42,796 nucleotides of DNA from Terriglobia bacterium (GCA_009838515.1 VXRL01000075.1:1-42796), one strand, 5' to 3'. Positions 17,328-26,497 are shown, counted from the first letter of the stretch. Notes: generated by a model from the sequence alone, not told the origin. Numbers and translations: made by a program.

Positions 17328-20300
17328 ATGGAAGCTCAGGCAGCATTGCTGCCCCACCCGTCTGGCGAAGCGGTCAAGACAGCCGCGGTGCGGTTAGGCC
17401 GCATTCGGCCAGTCTCTCCAGGACCCTATCCCGCCCTAGCCCATACCGTGCCCAGCACCCCAATGCGTTCCGGTCTTACACCGAGGTTTCGTCAAGCTTG
17501 TCAATGTCGGACCAGCAAAATTCGCAAGTTGAGCGCGCCAAGTGTGACAATCAAAGCGGTGGGAATTCTACTTCGGATGGGTTCTGCACCCGTGCTCGGC
17601 GCCACCATGGCCGCGCTTGTAGTGGTGCCGTGGGTGTCAGCTGCCCCCGCCACACCGGGGATCGGCCTTTGTGACGCGCAGCACAGCGCGGAGGAAACAG
17701 TCTTCCTGCACCAGCAACATGTGCTGGGCGATCCCAGTGCCAAGCAGCCAGACGTGCCATCGCGCAAGCTGGCCCGCCTGTTGTCTCCGTCCTTAGTGCC
17801 GACCCGGCGTTCTCAAGACGTACCTCCTGTTCCTACCTCCGTCGGTGAGATCGCGATCATCGAGGCCACGCCCGAAATCGTGTCGCCGCCCAATCAGGTC
17901 GACCTTGAAGGGCGGAGGATTTTGATCACTCCACGTGGCGAGAGTTTCCAGATAGAGTCATCGGACGCTACCGCCCTTCCGCCGGTCAGTGCCCAAGGAG
18001 TGCCGCTCGACCTGGGTGACGACGACGCGGTCAGGATCGAGCTGCCGTTCGAGTTCACATACTACGGAAGGACCTATCCAGGTGCCTACGTGCATTCCGA
18101 CGGCAATCTGACGTTCGTCGCTCCGGAAGCGAGCTCCAACTACCGCACCTACGCGCGAGCGGCGGGCGGGCCGCCGCGGATCGCTCCGCTCTTCGAGGAT
18201 ATGGATCCCAGCGTTGCCGGACAAATCTACTACGCCGCCTCGCCAGACCGCGTCTTGGTGACCTGGCACGGGATCCCGCTCTGGGCGCTGGAGGGTGTCG
18301 GCAACCTCCAGACGTTTCAGCTGACCTTGGGCGCGGACAACTCGATCGAGTTCCGCTATGGAGACATCGACCTGCCCGCGGCGATCGTGGGGATTTTTCC
18401 GGGCGACGTGACGCGCCCCTCGCTGGCGGTCGATTGGAGTTCAGCGTCAGCGGACGTGTTCGACGAGACCGCGATTCTGGCCGAAGTCTTCACTTCGGCC
18501 ACAACGATCGACGAGTTCGCGGCGTTTCACCAGTTCTTCCGCTCTCAAGATGACGCCTACGACTCGGTGATCCTGTTCAATGACATCGGCCTAGATGCCA
18601 GCGCGCATACTCTGGCGCACGCCTACACTGTGCGCAACGAAGTCACAGGTATTGGCAAGCCCGTGTCCAATTCGGGTCCTTACTTCGGCTCGCCGCGCCG
18701 CACGGGGTCGTTCGTGAACATGGGTCCGATCTCAGCTTACCCTGACAACCCGGTAGAGCCCATCCCCTACCGCCCCGATAGCTCGCTGCTCACGGTGCTC
18801 GCACACGAGATCGGCCACAGGTTCTTGGCCAACGCAATCTTCAAGGATCCAGAGACCGGTCACTTCAATCCGACGACGCTAGGCCGGCAGCTGAATCACT
18901 GGAGCTTCTACTTCAACACGGATGCGTCCGTGCTGGAGGGCAATGCGATCCGCGACAACGGACCCGAGGCAGACCCCCGCTTTGAGACTCTCGTCCCGTC
19001 TCGAACCTACAGCGCTCTGGACAAGTACCTGATGGGCTTCTTCGACCCTGACGAGGTCAAGCCCTCGTTTCTCGTCGAAGTTCCTTCGGCGATGTCCCAG
19101 GACGCCCGCTCGCGATCACCCGAGGCTGGCGTGAAGTTCAACGGGGTGCGCAAGGAGGTCCGCATCGAAGACATCATCGCTGCGCACGGCGAGCGCAGGC
19201 CAGACACATCGGTATCGCAGCGGCACTTCCGGTTCGCATTCGTGCTGGTGGTGGATCAAGGGACGGCTCCAGACCCGGACACGCTCAGGCGGCTGGAGCG
19301 GCTGCGCCGCCTCTGGCGCGGCTATTTCATTGCGCACTTGGATGACCGCGCCACGATAGCCACCGATCTAGTGCGCATGCTCCACCTGTCGACCTGGCCT
19401 GCAGGCGGCGTGATCGCCGATGGCACCGGCCGTGCGCGAATCGAAATCGCCGAGGCGCGGAATACTGACCTGACGGTCCGGCTGACCTTGGGCGACGCGA
19501 TCGCCACGGTGCCGTCGACTGTCACGATCCCGGCGGGAGAGTTGCATGCCGAATTCGAGGTGAGCGGGCTCGAAGCAGGCGTGACCTCGTTCGTGGCCGA
19601 GGCCTCGGAACTTGGCTATGACCAGCCTCGCACTCGGCTGAGGGTGCGCTCCGGCCTCGAGGGCATGAAGATGCAGCGGATGCATCCACCGGAGCTCTAC
19701 GGTCTGACCGGGAATGAACTGAGAGCGCCGCTGGGATTTGTGCTGCGCGACGAAGATCACGTGCGGTACAGCGGTGTCGAAATCGAGTTTCTCGCAGCCG
19801 GAGAGGACAGCCCGATCATCGCGAGTCCGACAACTGACGCTTTCGGGGTGGTGTCGGTGAACTGGGAGCTGGGACCGACGCCGGGCGACACGGACTACGT
19901 GGCGCGTGTTAAGAACGCGCCTGAAGTGGCGATTTCGACTACGATTCGATCGACTCCCGGACCGCCAACGTTCGAGGTCTCTAATGTCGTCAACGCAGCC
20001 AGTCAGGCGCCGGCCAGCCCGGGCCGCGGATTCGCTCCGGGGAGCCTACTCACGCTGCATGGTTCGCAACTGGCTCTGGAAGAGCTGGTGGCCGAACCAG
20101 ACACGGAGACGAACGTCCCGACGCTGCCCAACCGCCTGGGCCTGATTCGCGTACCCGTCAATGGCGTGGGCGCTCCTCTTGTTCGAGTTTCGCCCCTACA
20201 GGTGACGTTCCAGTTGCCCTTCTGGGCGGAAGGCCCATCGGTCAATGTCGGCATGGCAACGCCGTACGGACGCAGCGCTGTCGCCGCGCTTCCCGTGAGC

Positions 20301-20678
20301 GCCGTGCAGCCGGGAATCTTCCCGGATCGGATCGGTGCAGCCGAACGCGAAGACGATCCTCTTACATTGCAGAACGAGGCACTTCCCAGTGCGGGCGAAC
20401 GCCTGACGATTCATTGCACTGGCTTGGGAGCGGTCAGTCCAGCCGGCAGGACCGGCCTTGCAGGCGACAGCGAGACACCACAACTTGTAGTGGCGACAAC
20501 TCAGGCGTGGATTGACAATCGTACAGTTGAGGTCGAATTCAGCGGTCTTTCCACGCTGGAGGCGGGGGTATACGAGGTCATCGTGGTCCTGCCATCAGAC
20601 CTCACGGCTGGCGAACACGAAGTTCAGATTGCCGCCGATGGAGTCAGGAGCAACACGGTGGTCTTTCAGACACAGTAA
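17328..20678 (+). CDS. Large secreted putative metallopeptidase with NIDO-like region and Solibacter-type C-terminal domain
   Basis: Up to 1,116 residues. The real start is probably internal: a signal-peptide-like stretch (APVLGATMAALVVVPWVSAAPA) begins near residue 84, so GTG 17544 or ATG 17577 is more likely than 17328. Residues about 225-375 resemble a nidogen-like (NIDO) region (LPFEFTYYGRTYPG, HSDGNLTFV). A zincin-type LAHEIGHRF places H493, E494 and H497 as zinc-site residues. Further on are Ig-like stretches, and from about residue 883 to the end lies the domain found at the C-terminus of many Solibacter proteins (VVNAASQ...FAPGSLLTLHGSQLA ... AEREDDPLTLQNEALPSAGE). It is exported, probably cell-surface or extracellular, and likely degrades protein. 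No lipobox or sortase signal was noticed. Confidence 0.82.
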   Translation: MEAQAALLPHPSGEAVKTAAVRLGRIRPVSPGPYPALAHTVPSTPMRSGLTPRFRQACQCRTSKIRKLSAPSVTIKAVGILLRMGSAPVLGATMAALVVVPWVSAAPATPGIGLCDAQHSAEETVFLHQQHVLGDPSAKQPDVPSRKLARLLSPSLVPTRRSQDVPPVPTSVGEIAIIEATPEIVSPPNQVDLEGRRILITPRGESFQIESSDATALPPVSAQGVPLDLGDDDAVRIELPFEFTYYGRTYPGAYVHSDGNLTFVAPEASSNYRTYARAAGGPPRIAPLFEDMDPSVAGQIYYAASPDRVLVTWHGIPLWALEGVGNLQTFQLTLGADNSIEFRYGDIDLPAAIVGIFPGDVTRPSLAVDWSSASADVFDETAILAEVFTSATTIDEFAAFHQFFRSQDDAYDSVILFNDIGLDASAHTLAHAYTVRNEVTGIGKPVSNSGPYFGSPRRTGSFVNMGPISAYPDNPVEPIPYRPDSSLLTVLAHEIGHRFLANAIFKDPETGHFNPTTLGRQLNHWSFYFNTDASVLEGNAIRDNGPEADPRFETLVPSRTYSALDKYLMGFFDPDEVKPSFLVEVPSAMSQDARSRSPEAGVKFNGVRKEVRIEDIIAAHGERRPDTSVSQRHFRFAFVLVVDQGTAPDPDTLRRLERLRRLWRGYFIAHLDDRATIATDLVRMLHLSTWPAGGVIADGTGRARIEIAEARNTDLTVRLTLGDAIATVPSTVTIPAGELHAEFEVSGLEAGVTSFVAEASELGYDQPRTRLRVRSGLEGMKMQRMHPPELYGLTGNELRAPLGFVLRDEDHVRYSGVEIEFLAAGEDSPIIASPTTDAFGVVSVNWELGPTPGDTDYVARVKNAPEVAISTTIRSTPGPPTFEVSNVVNAASQAPASPGRGFAPGSLLTLHGSQLALEELVAEPDTETNVPTLPNRLGLIRVPVNGVGAPLVRVSPLQVTFQLPFWAEGPSVNVGMATPYGRSAVAALPVSAVQPGIFPDRIGAAEREDDPLTLQNEALPSAGERLTIHCTGLGAVSPAGRTGLAGDSETPQLVVATTQAWIDNRTVEVEFSGLSTLEAGVYEVIVVLPSDLTAGEHEVQIAADGVRSNTVVFQTQ

Positions 20679-20769
20679 AGTGCGGAGCGCTGCGAATACA
20701 CAACTCGGAAGTCTGATCGCTATCGTGCTGGGACGGGCGTATTGGTGTATTTGGTCCAGACAGCTCGGG

Positions 20770-23547
20770 CTAACGAAGACCTTCCCGCCTGATCTCGTCG
20801 AGCTTCGTCCGAATATCCTTCGCGACTTCCAACACCTCCGTGGCGGCCGGGGCTGCAATGCCCAGTTCTTGGCGTAGCGCGACCGCAAACGGGTGCAATA
20901 GATCTCTAGACGATGACCCCTCGATCAGGTCGAGTACGGGCTTGGGACCAAGGCGAATCGTGAAGGCAGATAGCGCCTTTATCGCAAAACGGGGTACTTC
21001 CGGCAGCTCTGGGAGCAATCCCAAGGCCGCGACGAGTTCGAGCTTGCACGCATCTCTGCGGCCGCACTTGAACTCAGCATCGGCTCGAAGCAAGAACGCA
21101 AACAGTCGGCCCTGACCATCTATTGCTCCAGAATTGACGAGGGCACCGTTGATCGTATCGAGAGCCGATTCGGGCCGACCTTTTAGGAGGTCTAGTTTCG
21201 CTCTTTCGAGCCTTGCGTAAAAGACCACCGACGCGACTTCGGGGGATTGATTCTCGCTGTACCGATTTATGAGGCAGTCGAATGTCGAGCGCGCTTTTTC
21301 GACGCGATTCAAATAGGACAAGAGGACACCTTTGCGCAAGAATGCATGCGCAGCCACTTCAATCAGAATGGGCGAGTCGTGAGTTTCGAGCGTCCGAGCC
21401 ACTTGGTCGAATTCGTCCAATGCGCTCTGATACTCGCCAAGCTGATTCAACACCACTGCCCGGTTGTAGCGAACGCGAGCAGAGGCGTCGATCTCTTCGC
21501 TTGGGGTGCAGGTGGAGAACCGATTAATGGCGTCGTCAAGGCACAGCAAAGCCTCCTGCAGCTGGTTCGACCGGCAGAATGAGGCACCCTTGCTCGCCAC
21601 GATCCGAGCAACGAGTCCAGGGGCCTGGGAAGAGCCGCCGTCTCCGAAGCGATGTATCGCCAGATCGTAGAACGCACGCGCTTTGTCGAATTCGCCGCTA
21701 CGGTCCAAGAAAAGACCCTTCGCGTGCAACGCCGCTATGACGCAAGATTCGACTGCAGGTGAGGTATCCCGCTCGAATCGCGCAATGAGTTCCTCATGTG
21801 CCGCAAGCGCCTCATCCACGCGCCCCAGCGAGCCTAGTGCTGCAGCCTTGCGCAGTAGCGCCGCAGCTTGCGGTTCAGCAATGCCCAATAAGCTGTCGCG
21901 ACTGAATCGGCCCAAGAAATCCTCGCTGGCCTCAAGGATCGTCTCACTGCTCTGCCCTGACAAAGCCAGCAACTCAAGCCGCTTCGCGCCAGCTATCGCC
22001 GCGACCTTGCGTAAGGGAGCGACGTCGCTGCCGCTGTATGCAGACCACGTCGCCGAGCACAGAGATTCAGCCTCCGTCAGATGACCCAGCGCAATCAATG
22101 CAGTGACTCGCAGGTTACGGGAGTCGGCCAAGTACTCAGACTCCGACATGGAGGCATCGGAAGGAACTTTCGATTCAATCTCTTCGCAGGTGCGGATGAG
22201 TGGATCCCAATTCTGGGATCTCAAGAGCTCATCGGCCCTAGCCGCCAACTCCCTTAGTTCGCGAGACCCCGCCTGTCCGAATTCGATGTACGGATCGGCA
22301 CGTTCCAAGGCTTGTCCAAACTGCCGGAGGACGATTGGGTCAACAGAGTCAGGATCTCTCCTGAGGGAATCGAGATAGTCCTGTAGGTCGCTCTGAGAAT
22401 AGAACGATCGCATGAAGCGAACGAGGGCTTCGACCAGTCGGTCCGATCCCCGGCTTATCCGCAGCAAGTAGTAGATGTTGTACATCCGCTCGGCGACGTA
22501 ATATTGCTTGCGTCGCGGCCCCCCGCCGCCTATCAGCACCGCTCCGCGATCAACTAGGCGACCCAGCAAGGCACTGCAGTTGTTGGTCGGAAGCCGGGCA
22601 TGTTCCGCAACTTCCCTTGCTGTGGCCGGCATCCACAGCCGTGCAAGCGCCAAATACACTCTGCGCTCTTGGACCCCAAGCGCATCAAGGTGGCTCTTGA
22701 AGTATTCGGTGTGATCATCGACTAGGGTCAGCAGATTGTCCATGAGTTCGCGAAGCGACAGCATGGCCCCGAAGCGCGCAATGATTGCAAGCAGGCGAGG
22801 ATTTCCGCCCGTCAGAATTTCCAGCGATCGGATGACACCTTTGTCCGGATCCCGATGGGAGACCGCCTTCCAAAGAACAGAGCACGCGTCTGTATCGAGC
22901 CGCTGCAGTTCCTGCACGTTAAACAGGTCATACATCGCCCTCCCATAGCGCTCGACCTCGTCGAACCTGCTGGTGGCGCTCGCTAGGAGAAAGATCCGCT
23001 TCTCGTTCTGGAGCGTATGCCGCAACTGCCAGCCGACATCGGGATCGTTGATGTCGTCGAATAGCATGTTTAGGTTCTCGACGATCAGCAGCAGTCTCCT
23101 ATCCTCCTGGGCGGCGAAGTCTAGCACGGCCGCGAGGCATCGGGCAGCTAGCCTCTGGTCGTCCTGCTCCGACCGGGCCTCGGCCAATGTGCGGGCCAAG
23201 TCTATGCCTCCGCCCCTTTGAGACGACTGGTTCGCGAGGTGCGTCAGGCACTGCATCCAAAACTCGCCGCAGGTTGCGATCTCGTAGCTCTCCTCCGGAA
23301 AGATAACGGGAAGCCAAGCCCTACTGAGTTCGGGGTCTCGCTTGAGTTCGACAACAACTCGCAAGAGCAAGGTTGTTTTTCCGCTGCCGCGAGGCCCTAC
23401 CACGAGCTGGTGGGGATTCGAACTGTCCGTGCTCTCTCGTATCGTCTGGAGCAGCATTTCGAACTCCGGAACTCGAACGCAGAACGAGTCCACCAGCTCT
23501 TGGTCGGACAGGAAACCGGGGTTGAACTTCACCGCTGGGCCGGCCAT
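20770..23547 (-). CDS. STAND-type AAA ATPase with winged helix and C-terminal TPR array
   Basis: A 925-residue protein. Walker A VGPRGSGKTT at 50-59 and Walker B RLLLIVENLN at 151-160, followed by sensor RIFLLASATSRFDEV near 183-197, define the P-loop domain. Residues about 310-350 look like a winged helix (MPATAREVAEHARLPTNN, then LLGRLVDRGAV). From about 430 to 890 the sequence is helical and repetitive, with TPR character (KGLFLDRSGEFDKARAFYDLAI; YNRAVVLNQLGEYQSALDEFD). This ATPase-wHTH-TPR order is that of STAND signalling proteins, which oligomerise on ligand binding. It is the downstream gene of a two-gene operon, 15 bp after the second ATPase. No separate effector domain is visible. 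Possible roles are defence or regulation; neither is shown by the sequence. Confidence 0.8.
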   Translation of the reverse strand: MAGPAVKFNPGFLSDQELVDSFCVRVPEFEMLLQTIRESTDSSNPHQLVVGPRGSGKTTLLLRVVVELKRDPELSRAWLPVIFPEESYEIATCGEFWMQCLTHLANQSSQRGGGIDLARTLAEARSEQDDQRLAARCLAAVLDFAAQEDRRLLLIVENLNMLFDDINDPDVGWQLRHTLQNEKRIFLLASATSRFDEVERYGRAMYDLFNVQELQRLDTDACSVLWKAVSHRDPDKGVIRSLEILTGGNPRLLAIIARFGAMLSLRELMDNLLTLVDDHTEYFKSHLDALGVQERRVYLALARLWMPATAREVAEHARLPTNNCSALLGRLVDRGAVLIGGGGPRRKQYYVAERMYNIYYLLRISRGSDRLVEALVRFMRSFYSQSDLQDYLDSLRRDPDSVDPIVLRQFGQALERADPYIEFGQAGSRELRELAARADELLRSQNWDPLIRTCEEIESKVPSDASMSESEYLADSRNLRVTALIALGHLTEAESLCSATWSAYSGSDVAPLRKVAAIAGAKRLELLALSGQSSETILEASEDFLGRFSRDSLLGIAEPQAAALLRKAAALGSLGRVDEALAAHEELIARFERDTSPAVESCVIAALHAKGLFLDRSGEFDKARAFYDLAIHRFGDGGSSQAPGLVARIVASKGASFCRSNQLQEALLCLDDAINRFSTCTPSEEIDASARVRYNRAVVLNQLGEYQSALDEFDQVARTLETHDSPILIEVAAHAFLRKGVLLSYLNRVEKARSTFDCLINRYSENQSPEVASVVFYARLERAKLDLLKGRPESALDTINGALVNSGAIDGQGRLFAFLLRADAEFKCGRRDACKLELVAALGLLPELPEVPRFAIKALSAFTIRLGPKPVLDLIEGSSSRDLLHPFAVALRQELGIAAPAATEVLEVAKDIRTKLDEIRREGLR

Positions 23548-23562
23548 CTCAAGGATCCCTCC

Positions 23563-24810
23563 CTAGTGTCTACACTCATTCAGATCCGTAGGCGGCAGTC
23601 CCAGCGACACGCGCTGCCAGTCCTCCAACAGCCCGGATTCAAAGCGGAATCCGTTCGCGCGCCTCGCCAAGTAACCGTCATGCTCCAGAACATCCAAGAC
23701 AAGCGACATAGTAGTCGCGCCACCCTCCTCCAAGGTCTGAAGCTCGTGTTCGTACTCAAGCTGGTCACTGGGAGTCCAAACTCCCGCCCGTGCAGTACGA
23801 GCCAGAATCTCGAGAGCGAGCGGGTACGCCTCAAGTCCGAGAATCAGCTTCAGACGATCCTCGTAGTGATCCCGGTCGATTCGCCCCCTCGTGCCGAGCA
23901 TGTCGTTGCGATACGCCTCCTCGACATCCTGTAGCGAGGCTTTGCTCCGCCCTACCAGCCGCAAGCGCCGATGCACTGCATCGAAATACTGCTGGACGTG
24001 GTGAGGAATACAAGCTCGGAGGCGCTGGCACATCGCACGTCGCACTCCAACAGATAGGTCTAGTCCGTAGGTAGTCGCGAGTTCGGAAAGGCAGTCAGAT
24101 GCCGTTCGCTGATCCCACGGGCGCAACTCGTAGTTTGAGAAGGTGTTCATGGTCGCGGACAGGCCCGCCTGCTTGAGAATGGGCGGCAAGCCCACGCTGC
24201 CCAGCACGACCATGGTGATTCGGTCTCTGTGCATTTGGCAGTTCCGGCGAAGCCATGCCATCAACTCACGCGCCTCTTCGACACCTTCTCTGGAGATCTT
24301 GTAATCGTCGCCCTTGAGAACGTGATTGATCAATAGCGACAGTTCATCGATCGCGATCACGACCTGGTCACCGCCCTTACCAGCGATCGTCTCAAGGACT
24401 GCATCCCCCTTGTCCTTCCAATTGCCCGTGTGGATCTGAGCCCTAAGCGCCACCTTAAACTCCGCATAACTAGCCTCGGCCACAACTCCTGCCAAGCTCT
24501 CTCCAAGCCACTGCGTCACTCGCTCCCATAGACTCGCGGAATTCCGAGCTTCAGACACGATCTTCACAATGGCGTCAGCCGGATCCCGGGCATCCTCGAG
24601 ATCCACGAAGAGCGTCGAAGCGCCATCGTTAACCTTCAAGTCGCGCAAGAGTTCGCGCACCAAACTGGTCTTGCCCATCCTTCGCTGGCCCGTAAGCAGC
24701 ACGTTCGTGCCATCCTGCACGGACTCTCTCAGGAACAGCAAATCGTCATCGCGGTCGAAGAAGCGCTGTCCATCGACCCAGTTCCCCACCGTCTTCTTCA
24801 AAATGTTCAC
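23563..24810 (-). CDS. P-loop ATPase, partner of the TPR ATPase
   Basis: A 415-residue AAA/STAND-like ATPase. The N-terminus carries the NxVxGxxFFDRxxDL region that often precedes such P-loops, Walker A TGQRRMGKTS at 40-49 and Walker B QVVIAIDELS at 149-158. The C-terminal half contains HHVQQYFDAVHRRL and a winged-helix-like end (LVLDVLEHDGYLARRANGFRFESGLLEDW), a pattern seen in ATPases of the archaeal-type AAA_16/ATPase group. The GTG at 24810 overlaps a GAGGTGAG ribosome-binding sequence; the TTG at 24801 would be better spaced from it. It is first in an operon with the TPR ATPase. A 15-bp-phased repeat array lies just upstream. No effector domain is seen. Confidence 0.8.
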   Translation of the reverse strand: MNILKKTVGNWVDGQRFFDRDDDLLFLRESVQDGTNVLLTGQRRMGKTSLVRELLRDLKVNDGASTLFVDLEDARDPADAIVKIVSEARNSASLWERVTQWLGESLAGVVAEASYAEFKVALRAQIHTGNWKDKGDAVLETIAGKGGDQVVIAIDELSLLINHVLKGDDYKISREGVEEARELMAWLRRNCQMHRDRITMVVLGSVGLPPILKQAGLSATMNTFSNYELRPWDQRTASDCLSELATTYGLDLSVGVRRAMCQRLRACIPHHVQQYFDAVHRRLRLVGRSKASLQDVEEAYRNDMLGTRGRIDRDHYEDRLKLILGLEAYPLALEILARTARAGVWTPSDQLEYEHELQTLEEGGATTMSLVLDVLEHDGYLARRANGFRFESGLLEDWQRVSLGLPPTDLNECRH

Positions 24811-24825
24811 CTCACCTCACGCAGT

Positions 24826-24885
24826 TTGCCAAACTTTTCGTTGCCAACATTTTTGTTGCCAACTTTATTGTTGGCAATTGGGAGA
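24826..24885. repeat. Four 15-bp-phased TTGCCAA motifs upstream of the ATPase operon
   Basis: TTGCCAA begins at 24826, 24841 and 24856, exactly 15 bp apart, and its inverse TTGGCAA begins at 24871, one further period on. The bases between are AT-rich (ACTTTTCG, CATTTTTG, CTTTATTG). The array ends about 16 bases before the GTG at 24810 of the two-ATPase operon, so it probably overlaps the promoter or leader. A repeat of this kind suits repeated binding of a regulator, possibly one of the wHTH-bearing products. The spacing and repeats are seen directly; the role is inferred. Confidence 0.7.
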
Positions 24886-25156
24886 GGATTGTCAAGTTGC
24901 TGCAAGCCGATTTCAATCTCAGGGCGAATCGGTGACCGCACCGGAGGCAGTGGGGGCTCTTCCCCGGACGGACGGCCGCCGCTCGTATCGACCAAGCAAG
25001 ACACCCGCACTGCGGCTAGTAGGTAGCCAAATTGTCGTCGGCCACTGGCTGAGCGGGTGGATTTCGGCGCACGCACGGCCAACGGAAGCTCGACAGGCGG
25101 CTCCGTACAATACGTTTGGAAGGACGTCTGTCTCCGTCCGGCTTGGAGGGTCTACC

Positions 25157-25468
25157 ATGCATGCCGCCATCGCCAACAAGAGGACGGGGCTTGCGGAACT
25201 CTGTCGTTGCTATGGCGTAGCGCGGCTCGAAGTCTCCGGCTCGGCGGCACGCGGCACGAATTTCGATCCACAAACTAGCGATGCCGACTTCTTGGTCGAG
25301 TTCGATCCGAACAGCAGGCTAGTGCCGTTCGACCAGTTTTTCGATCTTGCCGAAGCTTTGCGTCGTACTCTGGAACGCCCCGTCGATCTGGTCGAGTCCA
25401 GCGCAGTCCATAACCCGTACTTGCGGGCCGCTATCGACCGGTCGCGCGAGCTTGTCTATGCCTCCTGA
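25157..25468 (+). CDS. mntA: MNT-domain nucleotidyltransferase, antitoxin type
   Basis: A 103-residue minimal nucleotidyltransferase of the MntA/HEPN-MNT toxin-antitoxin family. The signature GSAARGTNFDPQTSDADFLVEF is split here for length: GS at the strand end, then RG, then D-A-D about 12 residues after GS. LERPVDLVE and YLRAAIDRSRELVYA match the family C-terminus. The start is ATG 25157, with TTGGAGGG 7 bases upstream; the longer open frame to 24569 is spurious because it overlaps the ATPase start. Known members AMPylate the HEPN toxin HepT. The partner gene overlaps the stop but is truncated, so this antitoxin seems to be orphaned. Confidence 0.85.
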   Translation: MHAAIANKRTGLAELCRCYGVARLEVSGSAARGTNFDPQTSDADFLVEFDPNSRLVPFDQFFDLAEALRRTLERPVDLVESSAVHNPYLRAAIDRSRELVYAS

Positions 25469-25619
25469 CCATCGTGTCTTGCTGGCGGATGTCGACCGGG
25501 CAGGTGCGGAAATCGAGCGCTTCACCGAAGGGATCGACGGCGACGCGTATGCGAGCCGCCGGCGGGCGCGGGCAGTTGCTTGTCAAAGATGTCCCGAGGC
25601 AGATCGAACCTCTCGATGA
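25458..25619 (+). pseudogene. Truncated HEPN toxin (HepT/DUF86-like)
   Basis: The ATG at 25458 overlaps the end of the MNT gene, the usual layout for HepT. The first about 40 residues (MPPDHRVLLADVDRAGAEI, then ERFTEGIDGDAY) match the N-terminus of DUF86/HepT proteins. The rest, including the expected R-x4-6-H catalytic motif, is missing: from about 25575 the DNA belongs to the HicA end on the other strand. A full toxin would be 110-140 residues. This is a 3' deletion, apparently caused by arrival of the HicBA locus. Confidence 0.65.
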
Positions 25620-25812
25620 TGTCCTTCAGCATGCGTGGCGGGATGGGAGTCTGGCTTCCGTGAAATGGCACAGGGTAGGCACACTCACTTCCGTCCTGAT
25701 TGGCCCGCACCAATAGGCGGTGGCTCCCCTTTGCCCGACCCGGCTCGCTGTTGATACCAGTCTTATTTCTACTCAGCAACTTCACTAATTTCCGATACGA
25801 TATCGTTCTCAT
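25522..25812 (-). CDS. hicA: HicA-like toxin
   Basis: A 96-residue mRNA-interferase-type protein. It has the HicA pattern: N-terminal YRKLVKLLSRN, the catalytic-region motif KGSHRLLV with its histidine, PVPFHGSQTPIPPRMLKDII and the final FDLPRDIF. HicA has a double-stranded RNA-binding-like fold and cuts mRNA. The last about 16 residues (PAPAGGSHTRRRRSLR) are not family-like and are read from the antisense of the truncated HEPN gene, so the natural end was probably lost and replaced. The start lies 44 bases inside the 3' end of hicB, so the pair is co-transcribed, antitoxin first. Confidence 0.8.
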   Translation of the reverse strand: MRTISYRKLVKLLSRNKTGINSEPGRAKGSHRLLVRANQDGSECAYPVPFHGSQTPIPPRMLKDIIERFDLPRDIFDKQLPAPAGGSHTRRRRSLR

Positions 25813-26251
25813 ATTCGCACTGCTCCCTCGCTCCTTGCATCAATACCTCTGGCTTGCGAAGCGAGACCCTGAGCTTTCGCCGTGGCGTCTCTTCTGCACC
25901 GTCAACATAAAGATCGAAGTACTGCTCGTTGGCGTTCCAATAGATTGTGTTCAGGTTGTCGTGTCGCGCTGCGTAGCACACCTGAGCATCGATGGCACCC
26001 TTTAGGTCTTCGAGGGCTTCGGCGAAACTCTCGCCGTAGCCGAGCAAGTTGAGCTCCAATGCTCGCGCGTACCAAAGGTTATCTTCTATCAGCCCAACTA
26101 CGCGAACATCGAATTCAACTGCGTCCAACCCGGCCTTGTTACCAAGATCGGCCGCGTTAGCAGCGCGGTCGGCAGGCACAGCGCTTGACGGGCTAGGACC
26201 CGTGGCCTCACTAGTCTCGGTCTGCACTGCCATCGTTGTGAATTCTAGCAT
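25769..26251 (-). CDS. hicB: HicB-like antitoxin
   Basis: A 160-residue protein with the HicB partial RNase-H-like fold: VEFDVRVVGLIEDNLWYARALELNLLG is its core (central residues about 44-70), followed by YGESFAEALEDLKGAID. The N-terminal 40 residues are low in conservation; a later ATG at 26233 is possible, but GAGAGGGG stands just before the 26251 start. The C-terminal half lacks an obvious HTH. It neutralises the HicA toxin encoded by the overlapping downstream gene and usually represses its own operon. Confidence 0.78.
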   Translation of the reverse strand: MLEFTTMAVQTETSEATGPSPSSAVPADRAANAADLGNKAGLDAVEFDVRVVGLIEDNLWYARALELNLLGYGESFAEALEDLKGAIDAQVCYAARHDNLNTIYWNANEQYFDLYVDGAEETPRRKLRVSLRKPEVLMQGAREQCEYENDIVSEISEVAE

Positions 26252-26497
26252 TCCCCTCTCGAACGTGATCGACCACGACTCGCGATCGGCGCATGGCCGG
26301 AAGATCGCCGGCTAGCGCTGCGCGCTACCTTGGACCCAGATCCAGTTGTCTTCCAAAGTCAACGCGATGATGCAATCACCTCAAGCGGTCAATCTAGCAC
26401 CTTGGTTCCCGGATGAGAAACGGGGGCGCAGCCCCAAGCATGTTCGCAGATGGATGGCTTAGCAAGTGCTGCTCACTCGGTGGCAGATTGACTCTGG
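26252..26497. other. Region between hicB and the IS21-family element
   Basis: About 245 bases, expected to hold the hicBA promoter. No gene could be supported. The last five bases (TCTGG, 26493-26497) are the left copy of the IS target duplication. Confidence 0.45.

Noticed and set aside
24569..25156. N-terminal extension of the MNT gene
   Set aside because: It overlaps the start of the ATPase on the other strand and the repeat array; a strong ribosome binding site stands before the ATG at 25157.
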